Shown here: positions 1 to 9,603 of the stretch, piece by piece | How positions within the stretch are numbered: position 1 is the first letter of the stretch | Layout: every line of letters starts with the position of its first letter | Assembly: GCF_009873495.1 (NCBI RefSeq) | Contig: NZ_CP046703.1 | Location: forward strand, 1,178,001 to 1,242,000 | DNA from: Nostoc sp. ATCC 53789 | Lineage (GTDB): Bacteria; Cyanobacteriota; Cyanobacteriia; Cyanobacteriales; Nostocaceae | DNA: 64,000 nucleotides | Direction of reading: 5' to 3' | Notes under the pieces: generated by a model | Told to the model about the DNA's origin: nothing | Seen by the model: only the letters and a program-made list of their open reading frames with translations | Database searches by the model: none | Translations under genes and position numbers: made by a program

Positions 1-1083
1 TCTCGGAATTAGCAGTTGTAAACCCGCTAGTTGACCAGCAGCGCCTATGCCTACCTGTTGTGCAATATCGGGCACATATTGTCCAAGAGTTTCTAATAGA
101 GTGAAACCCACAGCAGAAGCTGTTCCCAGGAGAATACCATCTAGGGGTTCCCAAACGCCAATCCTTTCCCGCCAAGGTGAAGATAACATTCTACCGATGG
201 CAAATGCCCCTAACACAGGTAATGCCTTAAGTAATTCCTCCATCAACCCAGCACCAAAAAACATCCGCACCAGTAACTCTGTGAAGGTGGTAGATTCTTG
301 GGGTGAGGGCAAGTTTCCCGGAAGAATACCGCGAAACACGAAAATAAATACATCCAATAGTGGACTGAGTAAAATCAACGTTGTACTCAATGCCGCAGCC
401 ATTAGCACCCACCAAGGCTTTTGTTTACCGCAAAGTTGGTAAACAAAATAGTAGGCAGCGAAGGCGATATAAGTTGCAACGATAATTTGATTAGCTTGGG
501 GCTGACCGACTGTAGCAAACATTAATACTACAAAGATTACGGTCAGTATTCCCGGTACGAGGTAAGCTTTCCGAGTTAAATCTTTACCAGTGGAAATAAT
601 GGGGAAAAGCTGAGTGAAGCTAACAGAATCTGGCTGCTTTAATTGTGTATGGCCGTGGTAATTTGTTGCCGAAGGTAATGGTGTAACTTGGTTAACTGTT
701 GTGGCCGGAGCTTGATAAGTATATTCGTACTCAAAAACGTATTGCGGGCCATCAGCACCTAGAGAAATGCGATCGCCTGGGTGCAATTCCTGACATTCAT
801 ACAAGCGTTGTCCATTCAAATAAGTGCCATTAGCACTATTTAAATCACAAAGCACCCAGCTGAATTTGCTATCTGGCGATAAAGAGAGGGGACGAACCAC
901 CGCATGACGACGAGATACCATCCGGTACATCATGGCATCCAAGACAACTTGGCAGCTGGGGTCGCGTCCAATTACCATCTCTTTGCTGGGGGGCAGGGAG
1001 TAGCGAGATTCTGATCCAGAAGCTGCCCCATTACCAGACACTAGCCGCAGAAATGCATTATGTCTTGCGTTTTTGCCTGTCAT
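1..1083 (-). CDS. FHA domain - PrsW-family intramembrane protease (3' end outside window)
   Basis: The reading frame is open from ATG at 1083 to the window edge (361 codons), so the C-terminus is missing. The first ~110 residues form a forkhead-associated phosphothreonine-binding domain: VIGRDP, SRRHAVV and NSANGTYLNG are visible. A short linker leads into hydrophobic segments that carry the PrsW signature EELLK (codons at about 226-240) and a later GFTLLET segment. PrsW proteins are membrane-embedded proteases first described in regulated cleavage of anti-sigma factors. The FHA domain suggests that recruitment or activity responds to Ser/Thr phosphorylation, which fits the kinases elsewhere in this genome. 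Substrate unknown. Family call is firm; the exact role is inference. Confidence 0.85.
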   Translation of the reverse strand, partial: MTGKNARHNAFLRLVSGNGAASGSESRYSLPPSKEMVIGRDPSCQVVLDAMMYRMVSRRHAVVRPLSLSPDSKFSWVLCDLNSANGTYLNGQRLYECQELHPGDRISLGADGPQYVFEYEYTYQAPATTVNQVTPLPSATNYHGHTQLKQPDSVSFTQLFPIISTGKDLTRKAYLVPGILTVIFVVLMFATVGQPQANQIIVATYIAFAAYYFVYQLCGKQKPWWVLMAAALSTTLILLSPLLDVFIFVFRGILPGNLPSPQESTTFTELLVRMFFGAGLMEELLKALPVLGAFAIGRMLSSPWRERIGVWEPLDGILLGTASAVGFTLLETLGQYVPDIAQQVGIGAAGQLAGLQLLIPR

Positions 1084-1843
1084 CGAGTTAGTGTGCGTTT
1101 CTAAACTAATTCTTCTTCATATAATTTGGCAGCAGGACTAACCTTAGCCACATTAACAGCAGCATTGCTAAATCCACTATAGCTTCACTTACTGCTAAGA
1201 AATTTAAAATTCTAGAAGGGAAATTTCAAATTGTTTCACCTAATGTTAATAAGTATTCCATGTACTGAGAGTTTGTCCTAAATAAGCTTGTCATGGGGAT
1301 GAATCAGACTATATGATTTGTCTGCTTTTGACATCCTAGCGGTAAATTTCATCCAAAGCAATTTATCAAAAAACAGTAGTTTTTACTGCATTTAGTTTCA
1401 TTTAGAAAATATATAATTTCTGGCGGTCTGTTGCGAGCTAGTATGGTCTTCTTCCAAAGGGAGAGGGCTAGCGCTTTTCCTTCTCTACGAGAGGCTGCGA
1501 CCTAAGCGGAGCTATGCCGCAGGCTTTACGGAACGCTTTGCGAACGCAAAGCGTCTTGCAAAGAAGGGAGTTTCCCCATGAGTAACTGGCGGTAGCAAGT
1601 ACTCAAGCATCCGTAGGAGTGCCACCTTAAAGGTCAGCTGTTTTTGCCACAGTCTATTTGAAGCAGGGACTAGGTAAAGAAACTGTGTTGTTTATAAAAT
1701 AAATATTAATTTAGAGTTGAGTCCATTAGGCGTGAGCAGACGCACAAATTTTTGACACATTACAGCACTAACTCTGCGATAATGTATCATTTGATGATGG
1801 CAAGTTAACAAAGTGTAATGCACTGAACACTTTTATTCTGTAA
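1084..1843. other. Non-coding gap with cyanobacterial palindromic repeat
   Basis: No convincing gene is seen. Around 1480-1560 there is a GC-richer cluster of short interspersed palindromes (CTACGAGAGGCTGCG, CGCTTTGCGAACGCAAAGCG) of the type scattered through Nostoc genomes. Similar words recur near 24930, 33410 and 42220. The rest is AT-rich. Confidence 0.6.
1500..1560. repeat. Short interspersed palindromic repeat
   Basis: Contains the self-complementary core CGCTTTGCGAACGCAAAGCG and neighbouring CGGAGCTATGCCGCAGG. Related GC-rich words occur in other intergenic gaps of this window, while the flanks are AT-rich. Function unknown. Confidence 0.55.
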
Positions 1844-2296
1844 TTAAAGCAGATTAAATTCTGCGATCGCTATGGGAAAGTTTTTGCTTTCATGTCCTGG
1901 GCGACTGAGTTTAATTAAGGCAAAACGCTGTAAGGGCGTTAAAGCTGCCCAATGTTGCGGTGTCAGGTTTACACCTATTTCTTGAGCTTTTTCCTGGAGG
2001 CTAGTTGGTACAGTGCTAGAGTCTAGCCATGCAGGATGTAGCTCGATGGGTAATTTTGTAGCTGGTATACCTGTGCGTTGTAAAATTAATTGTTCGATAT
2101 GTTCGCGGTAAGACTGAATTTCCGTTTCTGTTGTGCAAGGTAAATCGACTAAAGCTTGACGTTCAGCTATAGTCATTTGATTCCAATCAGACAATTTTAG
2201 CTTAATGCCACAAGTATCTAAATTGCAGCGCACCTGCATGGGGATACAACGCAGCGAATCAACAAAGTCTGCTTCAAATTGAAAAAAATATGTCAT
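1844..2296 (-). CDS. narM: Nitrate reductase maturation/associated protein NarM
   Basis: A 150-residue soluble protein beginning MTYFFQFEADFV. It matches the Nitr_red_assoc family, a cyanobacterial protein regularly encoded near narB. In Synechococcus elongatus, narM is needed to obtain active nitrate reductase, probably by acting in NarB maturation. It contains two cysteines in the N-terminal third (LRCIPMQVRCNL) and a third in LPCTTE; whether they bind anything is unknown. It is the last gene of the minus-strand nirA-nrtP-narB-psiE-narM series. There is a 251-bp gap upstream with no NtcA box, so read-through from the operon or a separate constitutive promoter are both possible. Family identification is strong; the maturation role comes from orthologues. 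Confidence 0.85.
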   Translation of the reverse strand: MTYFFQFEADFVDSLRCIPMQVRCNLDTCGIKLKLSDWNQMTIAERQALVDLPCTTETEIQSYREHIEQLILQRTGIPATKLPIELHPAWLDSSTVPTSLQEKAQEIGVNLTPQHWAALTPLQRFALIKLSRPGHESKNFPIAIAEFNLL

Positions 2297-2547
2297 AGTC
2301 TATTATTCAAAATTCGATTATTTAAAATTAACGATTTTAAACCATCGATAATTTTTTAGATTTTCAGTTACAAAAATTGGTAATTAAAAATAAGACTTAA
2401 GTAGTGATCACACACTAATAATTTATCCAAAATGGAGTTTTGGTTGTTCTTAATTATCCAGTATACTCTATTATTTTTGGGTAGATTTAGACAAAACTAT
2501 ATCTCCCTAAATATTATACCCAAAAACATCTTAATCAAGCTCTATTG

Positions 2548-3015
2548 TTAACGAGTATTTCTGTCATTACTGAGACGAATTATTAAGTAACTAATTGAGA
2601 GGGCGAGAATAGCAATTCCTAAACCAATTATATCAATACCTGAAACTTTTTCTAAATCAAGAATGATAATTTTTCTGGCAACAGCAATTAAAGAAGTCAC
2701 AATAACTAATTCAACTTGAAAAACGTGTTTTCGCAAATAAGCTGTGATATTTTCTAAGATTTCTAAAGCGATTAGAATATTCAAAAATAACCCGAAAATC
2801 TTATACAAGGTTGTGTTAAACTTAGCGTAAGGAGCTGTTAATAACTCTTTAAAAATAAAAGCTGCTAAGTCTCCGATCGCAACCAAAATTACAACTACCA
2901 TAAAAATAGATAGAACTTTAGAAACTAGCACCTCTATGTTTTCAATGATGTGCATGAAGTTCTCATCTTTGGTAGCTCCGAGAATTCGCCTCATTAACTT
3001 TTTCATTTGCTGCAC
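2548..3015 (-). CDS. PsiE-family small membrane protein
   Basis: A 155-residue protein with four hydrophobic segments (about residues 33-55, 70-92, 98-118 and 125-147) and a charged N-terminus (KKLMRRILGATKDE). The pattern fits the phosphate-starvation-inducible PsiE family, whose biochemical function is not known. It sits between narB and narM on the same strand, with gaps of about 250-280 bp on either side. That position is intriguing but does not prove a link to nitrate. The start is supported by an in-frame ATG and the absence of upstream coding signal. Family call moderate to good; function unknown. Confidence 0.7.
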   Translation of the reverse strand: MQQMKKLMRRILGATKDENFMHIIENIEVLVSKVLSIFMVVVILVAIGDLAAFIFKELLTAPYAKFNTTLYKIFGLFLNILIALEILENITAYLRKHVFQVELVIVTSLIAVARKIIILDLEKVSGIDIIGLGIAILALSISYLIIRLSNDRNTR

Positions 3016-3291
3016 CCGATTTTTAAATAAAATAAAATCCTATAGATAAATCTAGAGGATTAAAAAAAGATGATTTGTAAGTTTACTATCTGATTTTTAT
3101 TCTTTCTCATAGCTTAACTCGGTGCTAGTCAAACCTCTGCTTACTAGCAATTTAGCCTCTTTATATATAGTAATTGCTATGAGTCAAGAGTAGAGAGCCA
3201 TAAAAAATGATAATAACTATTGGTTATTTATTATTGACTAAATTACTTATTAGTGATTGTTAATTACCTCTTGATAAATACACTTTGCAGC

Positions 3292-5574
3292 TTACCATTG
3301 TAATGACTGGAATTGATAATCTTTGACTGCAACTTCTACAGAAATTGGAATCAGCTGCACAGCACAGGCTTTTAATTCTGGTTGCAGCGAATCGGGGCAA
3401 GATTCTGGATGAGTGAGGGCGTTAGCTTCGGCATTATCAGCCCACAGTGAACCCCAGTGCATAGGGACAAAAACTGTACCAGGCGCGATCGCTTTTGTCA
3501 CTTTAGCAGGAAATTGAGCTTTACCACGACGCGATCGCACTTGCACAGATTGGTTATCTACAATACCTAACTTCGCCGCATCACGGGGATGAATTTCAAT
3601 AAACGGTTCGGGGTGCATTTTGCAAATTTTTTCAATGCGACCGGTGCGTGTCTGGGTGTGCCAATGTCCGTAAAGTCGCCCATTAGTTAGCACAAAAGGA
3701 TAATCTGGGTCTGGTGGTTCTGCCAATCCCTTTGAGTAATATGCCCCAAATTGAGCGCGTCCATCAGGGGTATGAAAGCGTAAATCAGTGTAGAGCCGTT
3801 TTCCCATTCTGAGCGTATGGTACTTACGCTTCTTCTCAGCTTCTTTGTCAGAGAAAGTTTCTTCTTCTGGCTGAAAACTTAAGAGTCCTGTTTCAGTATC
3901 GATAAATACTGACTCTTCTTTCTTGGCTGGGTAAGGCCATTGAGTCGGGCCTTGTGTCAATTGCTCATGACTGATACCCGTCATATCGCAGGGGCGATTT
4001 TGAGTTAATTGGACGAATTCAGCATAAACTTCAGCCGAGTTAGCAAAGGCGAACTCTTTTTCAAAACCTAATCTCCGTCCAACTTCGGCGAAAATTTCCC
4101 AATCTGCCTTAGCTTCTCTTGGCGGTTGGCGGAATGCTTGACACAAAGTTACCACCCGTTCGGAGTTTGTCATCACACCAGTTTTTTCACCCCACTGGGC
4201 TGCTGGTAACAGAACGTGAGCATAGGCAGAGGTTTCTGTTGGATAATAAGCATCTTGGTAAATGGTAAAAGGCGATCGCAACAACGCCTTCTTAGTTCGC
4301 TCCAAATCTGGCATACTTACAGCTGGATTAGTAGCTGCAATCCACAATAACCCGACAGCATCATTTTCCAAGCCAGTAATCATATCCCAAGCAGTCAAAC
4401 CGGGATTGGGTGAAATCTGCCCTGGCTTGAGTCCCCAAAACTCCTCAACTTCTGCCCGATGCTGGGGATTTTTCACTACCCGATAACCTGGTAATAAATG
4501 CGCCAAACCTCCGGCTTCCCTTCCTCCCATTGCGTTCGGTTGTCCGGTGAGGGAAAAAGGGCCAGCCCCAGGTTTGCCGATTTGTCCAGTCATCAGGTGC
4601 AGGTTGATGATAGTTCTTACCTTGGCCGTCCCTTCTGACGATTGATTCACACCCATTGACCACAAAGACAGTACCCGCCGAGATTCACCCCAATAGCGTG
4701 CTGCTGTTTCTAAATCTTCAATACTGATTCCACATTGACGGGCCACGACTTCTGGCGGATAGTGGCGAATCACCTCAGCATAAGCGGGAAAGTTGCTGGT
4801 GCAGTCGTCCATGAACATGGTATCGATGTAGTTCCAGCGCATCAATAAGTGGGCGATGCCGTTTAACAAATCGATATCTGTACCGGGACGAATGGCTAAA
4901 TGTAAGTCGGCGGCTTCTGCGGTTGGCGTGCGTCGGGGATCAACCACGATCATTTTGACTTTGCGGTTCTTTTTGTGATATTTCTCCAGTCGGTTAAAAA
5001 CAATGGGATGACATTCGGCTGTATTAGTGCCAATTAAAAATGCACAGTCAGTTAACTCTAGGTCTTCGTAACAACAGGGCGGACCATCTGCGCCAAAGCT
5101 TTGAATGTAGCCAGCCACAGCACTAGACATACATAAACGGGAGTTGGCATCAAAATTATTAGTACCCAGACAGCCTTTCATGAGCTTCTGGGCTATGTAG
5201 TAGTCCTCGGTTTGAAACTGACCAGAACCGTACATACATAATGCTTCTGGCCCTTGGGTGAAGCGGACTGTTTGAATACGCTGCGCGATCAGACTAAAAG
5301 CTTCATCCCAACTAACGCGCCGAAACTCTTGATCTAAAGAGTCTCGCACCATTGGGTAATGTAATCTATTTTTATCTAAAGATTCTGCGATCGTTGCGCC
5401 TTTGACACAAACCATTCCTTGGCTAGATGGATGGGCTTTATCACCTCGTACTCGCCAAGTCGGGTTTCCTTGACTATCTCGATTAGTTGCTTTGCCAAGT
5501 TGGGCTGGAGGTGAAACTTCTAGTCCACAGCCAACACCACAGTAAGGACAAAGAGTTTTGGTAAATTCACTCAT
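3292..5574 (-). CDS. narB: Ferredoxin-nitrate reductase NarB
   Basis: A 760-residue molybdopterin oxidoreductase of the cyanobacterial assimilatory type. It reduces nitrate to nitrite with electrons from ferredoxin, in the cytoplasm. The N-terminal [4Fe-4S] motif is visible: Cys9, Cys12 and Cys16 (LCPYCGVGC), with Cys56 in QGMVCVKG. A Cys in [10 protein letters not shown] (~148) is placed like the Mo ligand of the Nas/NapA group. The C-terminal Mo-dinucleotide-binding domain begins near [18 protein letters not shown]. The length is a little above the usual ~730, partly because of a charged insertion around [12 protein letters not shown]. It follows nrtP with a ~300-bp gap that lacks an NtcA box, consistent with transcription from the nirA promoter. 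Confidence 0.97.
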   Translation of the reverse strand: MSEFTKTLCPYCGVGCGLEVSPPAQLGKATNRDSQGNPTWRVRGDKAHPSSQGMVCVKGATIAESLDKNRLHYPMVRDSLDQEFRRVSWDEAFSLIAQRIQTVRFTQGPEALCMYGSGQFQTEDYYIAQKLMKGCLGTNNFDANSRLCMSSAVAGYIQSFGADGPPCCYEDLELTDCAFLIGTNTAECHPIVFNRLEKYHKKNRKVKMIVVDPRRTPTAEAADLHLAIRPGTDIDLLNGIAHLLMRWNYIDTMFMDDCTSNFPAYAEVIRHYPPEVVARQCGISIEDLETAARYWGESRRVLSLWSMGVNQSSEGTAKVRTIINLHLMTGQIGKPGAGPFSLTGQPNAMGGREAGGLAHLLPGYRVVKNPQHRAEVEEFWGLKPGQISPNPGLTAWDMITGLENDAVGLLWIAATNPAVSMPDLERTKKALLRSPFTIYQDAYYPTETSAYAHVLLPAAQWGEKTGVMTNSERVVTLCQAFRQPPREAKADWEIFAEVGRRLGFEKEFAFANSAEVYAEFVQLTQNRPCDMTGISHEQLTQGPTQWPYPAKKEESVFIDTETGLLSFQPEEETFSDKEAEKKRKYHTLRMGKRLYTDLRFHTPDGRAQFGAYYSKGLAEPPDPDYPFVLTNGRLYGHWHTQTRTGRIEKICKMHPEPFIEIHPRDAAKLGIVDNQSVQVRSRRGKAQFPAKVTKAIAPGTVFVPMHWGSLWADNAEANALTHPESCPDSLQPELKACAVQLIPISVEVAVKDYQFQSLQW

Positions 5575-5872
5575 GGCAGTTGTACCATTTTGTTATTTGA
5601 ATTGTGCAACCTCAGATTTAGCGACAGGTTGAGAAATGTTAGAGAGTAAAGAATAGTGTAGAAATTATTCTTTAAGCACTTTACTCTGTGTCCTCTGCGT
5701 CTCTGCGTCTCTGCGGTTCAAAAGTAATTTATTTGACCACAGAGGCGCAGAGAGCGCTGAGAAAAAACAATCTTATTTTACGAGTCACCTTGAAGCAGGT
5801 AGTCAAGAAATTTCATGAGTTGCACTCACAAGAAAAAATGAAAATCTCTCTTACAATGTCCAATGCAGAAGT
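5575..5872. repeat. nrtP-narB intergenic gap with CTCTGCG inverted repeat
   Basis: At about 5686-5757 a pyrimidine-rich run (CTCTGCGTCTCTGCG) is followed 30-40 bp later by its inverse (CCACAGAGGCGCAGAG), able to form a long imperfect hairpin. The same GCCTCTGCGGTTC word occurs inside the inverted-repeat element at 34191-34283, and its complement (CCACAGAGACACAGAG) near 46660. No gene or clear promoter is seen. Confidence 0.55.
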
Positions 5873-7375
5873 CTATTTTTCCGCTAAAAAGGTAGGGTTA
5901 TGAGTGGCGGTTTCTGGTAATTCACCTTCATAAGCGGCGGCAAAGGAACCTTTTGGTTCTTTGAGGAAGAAGGCACACATAAAAGCACAGATTAGTGCAG
6001 CTATACCCATTGTGGTAAATAGTGTGGGAGCGTCGGTTAAGCTAAAAATTGTCAGGTAAACTACGCCGCCAAAATTACCGTAAGCCCCCACATTTCCAGC
6101 AATTTGTCCAGTGGCTTCTTTCTTAATCATCGGTACGATGCTGTAGGTAGCACCGCAACCAGCTTGGGCAAAGTAAGCGGCAAACATTGTAACTGCGATC
6201 GCTACCGGAATCGGCCAGCTACTATTAATAAAATGTGCCATCAAATAACTAACACCGATACCAACGCTGATAATTGTCATTGTCCATTTACGTGAGTTAA
6301 ATTTATCAGAAATTAAGCCACCACTAGGACGAGAAACTAAGTTTAAGAAGGGATAGGTAGCAGCAATCATCCCAGCGACAACATGCTCTAAACCAAAGGT
6401 TTTCTCAAAAAATGCTGGGAGCATAGAAACGGCTGCCAGTTCGCTGCCAAAGTTAGTTATGTAAGTGAATTCGAGTAAAGCTACTTGACCAAATTGAAAG
6501 CGTTCAGATGCAGGGTAAGTTTTCTTGCCAGTGAGAAGTTCTCGGTTTACCTGCCAAGCTTTATAACTTTGGTAAGCAAACAATCCTGCTAATACCAACC
6601 AAGTCAAATACATTTGACTCAAAGTTAAAAAGTGAATTTTCTTTTGTTCTAAGCGCCAAGCTAATAAACCCAAGGCGAAAATCAAACCAAAGTTCGAGAA
6701 AATCAGCGCCCAGAAGCTTTTAATACTCGTCACTTCCAGAGAACCATTCTTTTTAGGTTTATTGTAGACTTTGCCTCTAGGCGTATCTTGGACAGTGTTG
6801 TAATAAATTACGCCATAGATAGCTGCAATGATACCTGTGAGTGCGATCGCAAATCGCCAGTTAGAAGCGCCACCAGAGAAAAAGCTAGTAGAAATTGCAA
6901 GTATCGGTAAGGCAAACTCTGCGCCAAAAGCCCCGAAGTTGCCCCAACCGCCATAAATGCCTTGAGCAATTCCCATTTCCTTCGGCTGGAACCATTCTGC
7001 CACCATGCGGATACCGACAACAAATCCAGATCCGACAATTCCCATCAGCAAACGACTGATGACTAGTTGATTAAAATCTTGCGCTAGCGCTGTTGCTAAA
7101 CAAGGAACAACCGCAAACATCAACAAGATTGAGTAGGTGATTCTAGGGCCAAAACGATCCAGAAGCATCCCAATAATTAGCCGTGCAGGGATTGTAAGGG
7201 CAAGGTTACAGATACCCAAAGTTTTTATTTGCTCTGGTGCTAGATGTAGTTCTTTGCCAATGGTTGTAGCGAAGGGGGCAAAGTTAAACCAACAAACAAA
7301 GGTGAGAAAGAAAGCAAACCAAGTCTGATGTAAGATGCGGTAGCGATCGCTAAATGAAAATAAGTTTTTAAGCAT
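5873..7375 (-). CDS. nrtP: MFS nitrate/nitrite permease NrtP
   Basis: A 500-residue, 12-helix major facilitator of the nitrate-nitrite porter (NNP) family. It should import nitrate and nitrite across the plasma membrane. The NNP signature lies in a glycine-rich helix (AQGIYGGWGNFGAFGAEFALP), and a second one occurs in the C-terminal half (NVGAYGNFGGVVYL). A large loop between helices 6 and 7 (about residues 200-290) carries two extra hydrophobic stretches. Its place between nirA and narB replaces the ABC transporter nrtABCD found there in Anabaena PCC 7120. It starts MLKNLFSFSDRYR. The upstream gap to nirA holds an inverted-repeat element rather than a promoter I can recognise. Confidence 0.94.
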   Translation of the reverse strand: MLKNLFSFSDRYRILHQTWFAFFLTFVCWFNFAPFATTIGKELHLAPEQIKTLGICNLALTIPARLIIGMLLDRFGPRITYSILLMFAVVPCLATALAQDFNQLVISRLLMGIVGSGFVVGIRMVAEWFQPKEMGIAQGIYGGWGNFGAFGAEFALPILAISTSFFSGGASNWRFAIALTGIIAAIYGVIYYNTVQDTPRGKVYNKPKKNGSLEVTSIKSFWALIFSNFGLIFALGLLAWRLEQKKIHFLTLSQMYLTWLVLAGLFAYQSYKAWQVNRELLTGKKTYPASERFQFGQVALLEFTYITNFGSELAAVSMLPAFFEKTFGLEHVVAGMIAATYPFLNLVSRPSGGLISDKFNSRKWTMTIISVGIGVSYLMAHFINSSWPIPVAIAVTMFAAYFAQAGCGATYSIVPMIKKEATGQIAGNVGAYGNFGGVVYLTIFSLTDAPTLFTTMGIAALICAFMCAFFLKEPKGSFAAAYEGELPETATHNPTFLAEK

Positions 7376-7451
7376 TCCAATCTTTCTAATTGAATAAACT
7401 ACGGTGAAGAGGTAGGGGAAGATGAGCCTTTTATCTCAAAGGTTGAGCCTT

Positions 7452-7575
7452 ACTAGTGGTCTATCGCATTAATTTTGCTAGGTTTGTAGTGAGCGATTTA
7501 TCGCTCAAATCAAGGACTAAAGTCCTTACTACGAACTTTTATAACCCTTCAGAATTAATGACATAGACCACTAGT
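7452..7575. mobile_element. MITE-like element, family A copy 1, touching the nirA stop codon
   Basis: A 124-bp segment bounded by perfect inverted termini ACTAGTGGTCTAT / ATAGACCACTAGT. Inside are two further stems: GAGCGATTTATCGCTC, and GTAGT...GGACTAAAGTCC...ACTAC. A second copy of exactly the same length lies at 48771-48894. There is no open frame, so any mobilisation would depend on a transposase elsewhere. The right end contains the nirA stop codon (7571-7573). Confidence 0.8.
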
Positions 7576-9160
7576 AGTTACTAACTAGTAAGGCTTCTTG
7601 CTTGAGTTTTGCCCCGAAGTTTTTGATTAGTAAGTCTTGCAATAATGGCTGCAAGTCTTCGCATGGTATGCCTTTGATAACGCAAGTTCCCAAATGGGCA
7701 TCTTTGCCGACTTTACCGCCCATATATATATCAACACCTTCCAAGGTTTTGCCATTTTTACGAGTTTTGGTTCCCATCAAGCCGATGTCTGCAACTTGGG
7801 GCTGGCCGCAAGAGTTAGGGCAACCTGTCCAGTGAATTCGGACTGGATTGGTGAAGATTAAATCTTCTTCTAAGGCTTTAATCATTTCTAGGGCGCGGTT
7901 TTTGGTTTCGATGAGGGCGAAGTTGCAAAATTGTGCGCCTGTGCAAGATACTAGCGATCGCGCCAGTAAACCTGGATCAATAGAAAACCTTTCTAGCAAC
8001 GGTTCTGTTAAAAATGTTGCTAACCGTGAGTCAGAAATGTTGGGAATGACGATGTTTTGCTCAACGGTAAAGCGGATCTCACCACTGCCGAAAACTTCCG
8101 CTAGACGAGCGATTTCAAACATATCTTCAGCATATAGTCGCCCGACGGGAATATTTAAACCTGCGTAATTTAGCCCCGCTTGCTTTTGTTTATATACTCC
8201 GATGTGGTCGCGTTTTTCCCAGTCGATCTCATCTTTTGCGGCTGCGGGTAATAATGATTTACCCAAACGGCTTTCTACTTCTGCTCGAAATTTATCTACA
8301 CCCCATTCATCAATTAGCCACATCAAGCGGGATTTTTGCCGATTAGCACGCGGGCCATGATCACGAAAGACTTCCAAAACTGCTCTACATACAGCTACCA
8401 CATCTTCTGGAGCCACCCAAGCATTTAGAGGAATCGCCGCCTCACAACGTTTAGCTGAGAAAAAGCCACCCACAAGGATGTTAAAACCAAATTCTTGCCC
8501 TATCCCCTGTCCCCTATCCGCTGTCCCCTCCTTAAATGCTGGAACAAAAGCTAAATCGTTAATTTCAGCGTGAACTGAATTGTCTCTTCCACCTGCGATC
8601 GCAATATTAAATTTCCGTGGTAAGTTGCTAAACTCTGGGTTTCCTTCACCGTTGTTGGTGAGCATATCTTGAATTTGCTGTATCAACTCTCGTGTGTCAT
8701 ACAACTCATCAGCATCCAATCCCGCCACCGGATCGCCTGTGATATTGCGGATGTTATCCATCCCTGATTGGATAGTGGTTAAACCAACTGCGTGAAATCT
8801 ATTAAAGATATCTGGTAAATCTTCAATTCTGATTCCCCGTAATTGGATATTCTGTCTGGTGGTAATATCGGCGCACCCATCATCCCCGTAACGCTGCACC
8901 ACTTGGGCTAAAACACTCATCTGACTGCTGGTGAGAATACCATTAGGCATCCGTAACCGCATCATAAACTTACCTGGGGTAACAGGGCGAAAAAATACGC
9001 CCACCCACTTGAGCCGATGATCGCGATCTGTTTCGTCCATTGCTTCCCAGCCCAAGGCGGCAAATTTCTCTATCTCATCCCTGATGGCGAGTCCATCTTT
9101 TTGCGCCTTGAATTTCTCGAATTTATTGAGGCTGGTAGTCGTAGTTGTTGTGTCTGTCAT
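7571..9160 (-). CDS. nirA: Ferredoxin-nitrite reductase NirA
   Basis: Reduces nitrite to ammonium with six electrons from ferredoxin, using siroheme and a [4Fe-4S] cluster. About 529 residues from the ATG at 9160 (MTDTTTTTTSLNKFEKFK). An upstream in-frame start at 9211 would add a poorly conserved leader and is less likely. The cluster/siroheme cysteines are present in CTGAQFCNFA and TGCPNSCGQP near the C-terminus. Paired ferredoxin-like repeats typical of the sulfite/nitrite reductase family are recognisable (FMMRLRMPNGILTSSQM, and GLNYAGLNIPVGRLYAEDM). It is the first gene of the minus-strand nitrate operon, with a ~250-nt leader from an NtcA-type promoter. The stop codon lies within the end of an inverted-repeat element. 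Confidence 0.97.
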   Translation of the reverse strand: MTDTTTTTTSLNKFEKFKAQKDGLAIRDEIEKFAALGWEAMDETDRDHRLKWVGVFFRPVTPGKFMMRLRMPNGILTSSQMSVLAQVVQRYGDDGCADITTRQNIQLRGIRIEDLPDIFNRFHAVGLTTIQSGMDNIRNITGDPVAGLDADELYDTRELIQQIQDMLTNNGEGNPEFSNLPRKFNIAIAGGRDNSVHAEINDLAFVPAFKEGTADRGQGIGQEFGFNILVGGFFSAKRCEAAIPLNAWVAPEDVVAVCRAVLEVFRDHGPRANRQKSRLMWLIDEWGVDKFRAEVESRLGKSLLPAAAKDEIDWEKRDHIGVYKQKQAGLNYAGLNIPVGRLYAEDMFEIARLAEVFGSGEIRFTVEQNIVIPNISDSRLATFLTEPLLERFSIDPGLLARSLVSCTGAQFCNFALIETKNRALEMIKALEEDLIFTNPVRIHWTGCPNSCGQPQVADIGLMGTKTRKNGKTLEGVDIYMGGKVGKDAHLGTCVIKGIPCEDLQPLLQDLLIKNFGAKLKQEALLVSNY

Positions 9161-9211
9161 GAGGCTGACTCTCGTGAGAATTTGTGCTGCTAATTGCCCT
9201 ATATAAATCAA

Positions 9212-9603
9212 CCCGTAGTTCCATCAAGTGGTGTATCTACGAGGGTTAGGGAATAAAAATTTAATATTCGATTACGGCTGATTATTGTTACTCAAAAGTA
9301 TTCCAACGTGAAACTTCAAAACCGTGGTTAGTTAAGGAAAACTTGTCTCCATATACATCTTGGAAATTGTCAAGCAGGTTTAGATAATGTTCATGTAACA
9401 ATTTCGATACTCATAACTTAAGACGAGATTTCTGTTAAAATCGTATAAATTGTTACGATTTTTTAGTAAAATTGCTGAAAAAGGATACGTAATATGCATT
9501 TTTTGCATCACAGTCAGCCAATGAGCCACACAAACCCCTTGATGAAGAGGGTTTGAGATGACTGAAGGGATTTTGGATTGCCATAGATTAATCCAAAATC
9601 TAG
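9212..9603. promoter_or_regulatory. nirA / Rieske divergent intergenic region
   Basis: Holds the nirA promoter and leader. An imperfect second box, GTA-N10-TAC (9395-9410), lies just downstream of the nirA -10 box; its spacing is wrong for NtcA. No clear -10 at the expected distance from the NtcA box is seen in the plus direction, so I cannot say whether the Rieske gene shares this control. Confidence 0.5.
9415..9456 (-). promoter_or_regulatory. NtcA-activated promoter of nirA
   Basis: On the minus strand GTAACAATTTATAC (9456-9443) is a perfect GTA-N8-TAC NtcA box. It is followed after exactly 22 nt by TAAGTT (9420-9415), a TAN3T -10 box. This is the canonical class II NtcA promoter architecture. 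It predicts a transcript start near 9408 and a leader of ~250 nt before the nirA ATG. Activation would occur under nitrogen limitation (high 2-oxoglutarate), probably helped by NtcB. Confidence 0.85.

Noticed and set aside
9395..9410. GTA...TAC box overlapping the nirA transcript start
   Set aside because: The spacer is 10 nt, not 8, and no -10 box follows at 22 nt, so I do not call it an NtcA site.
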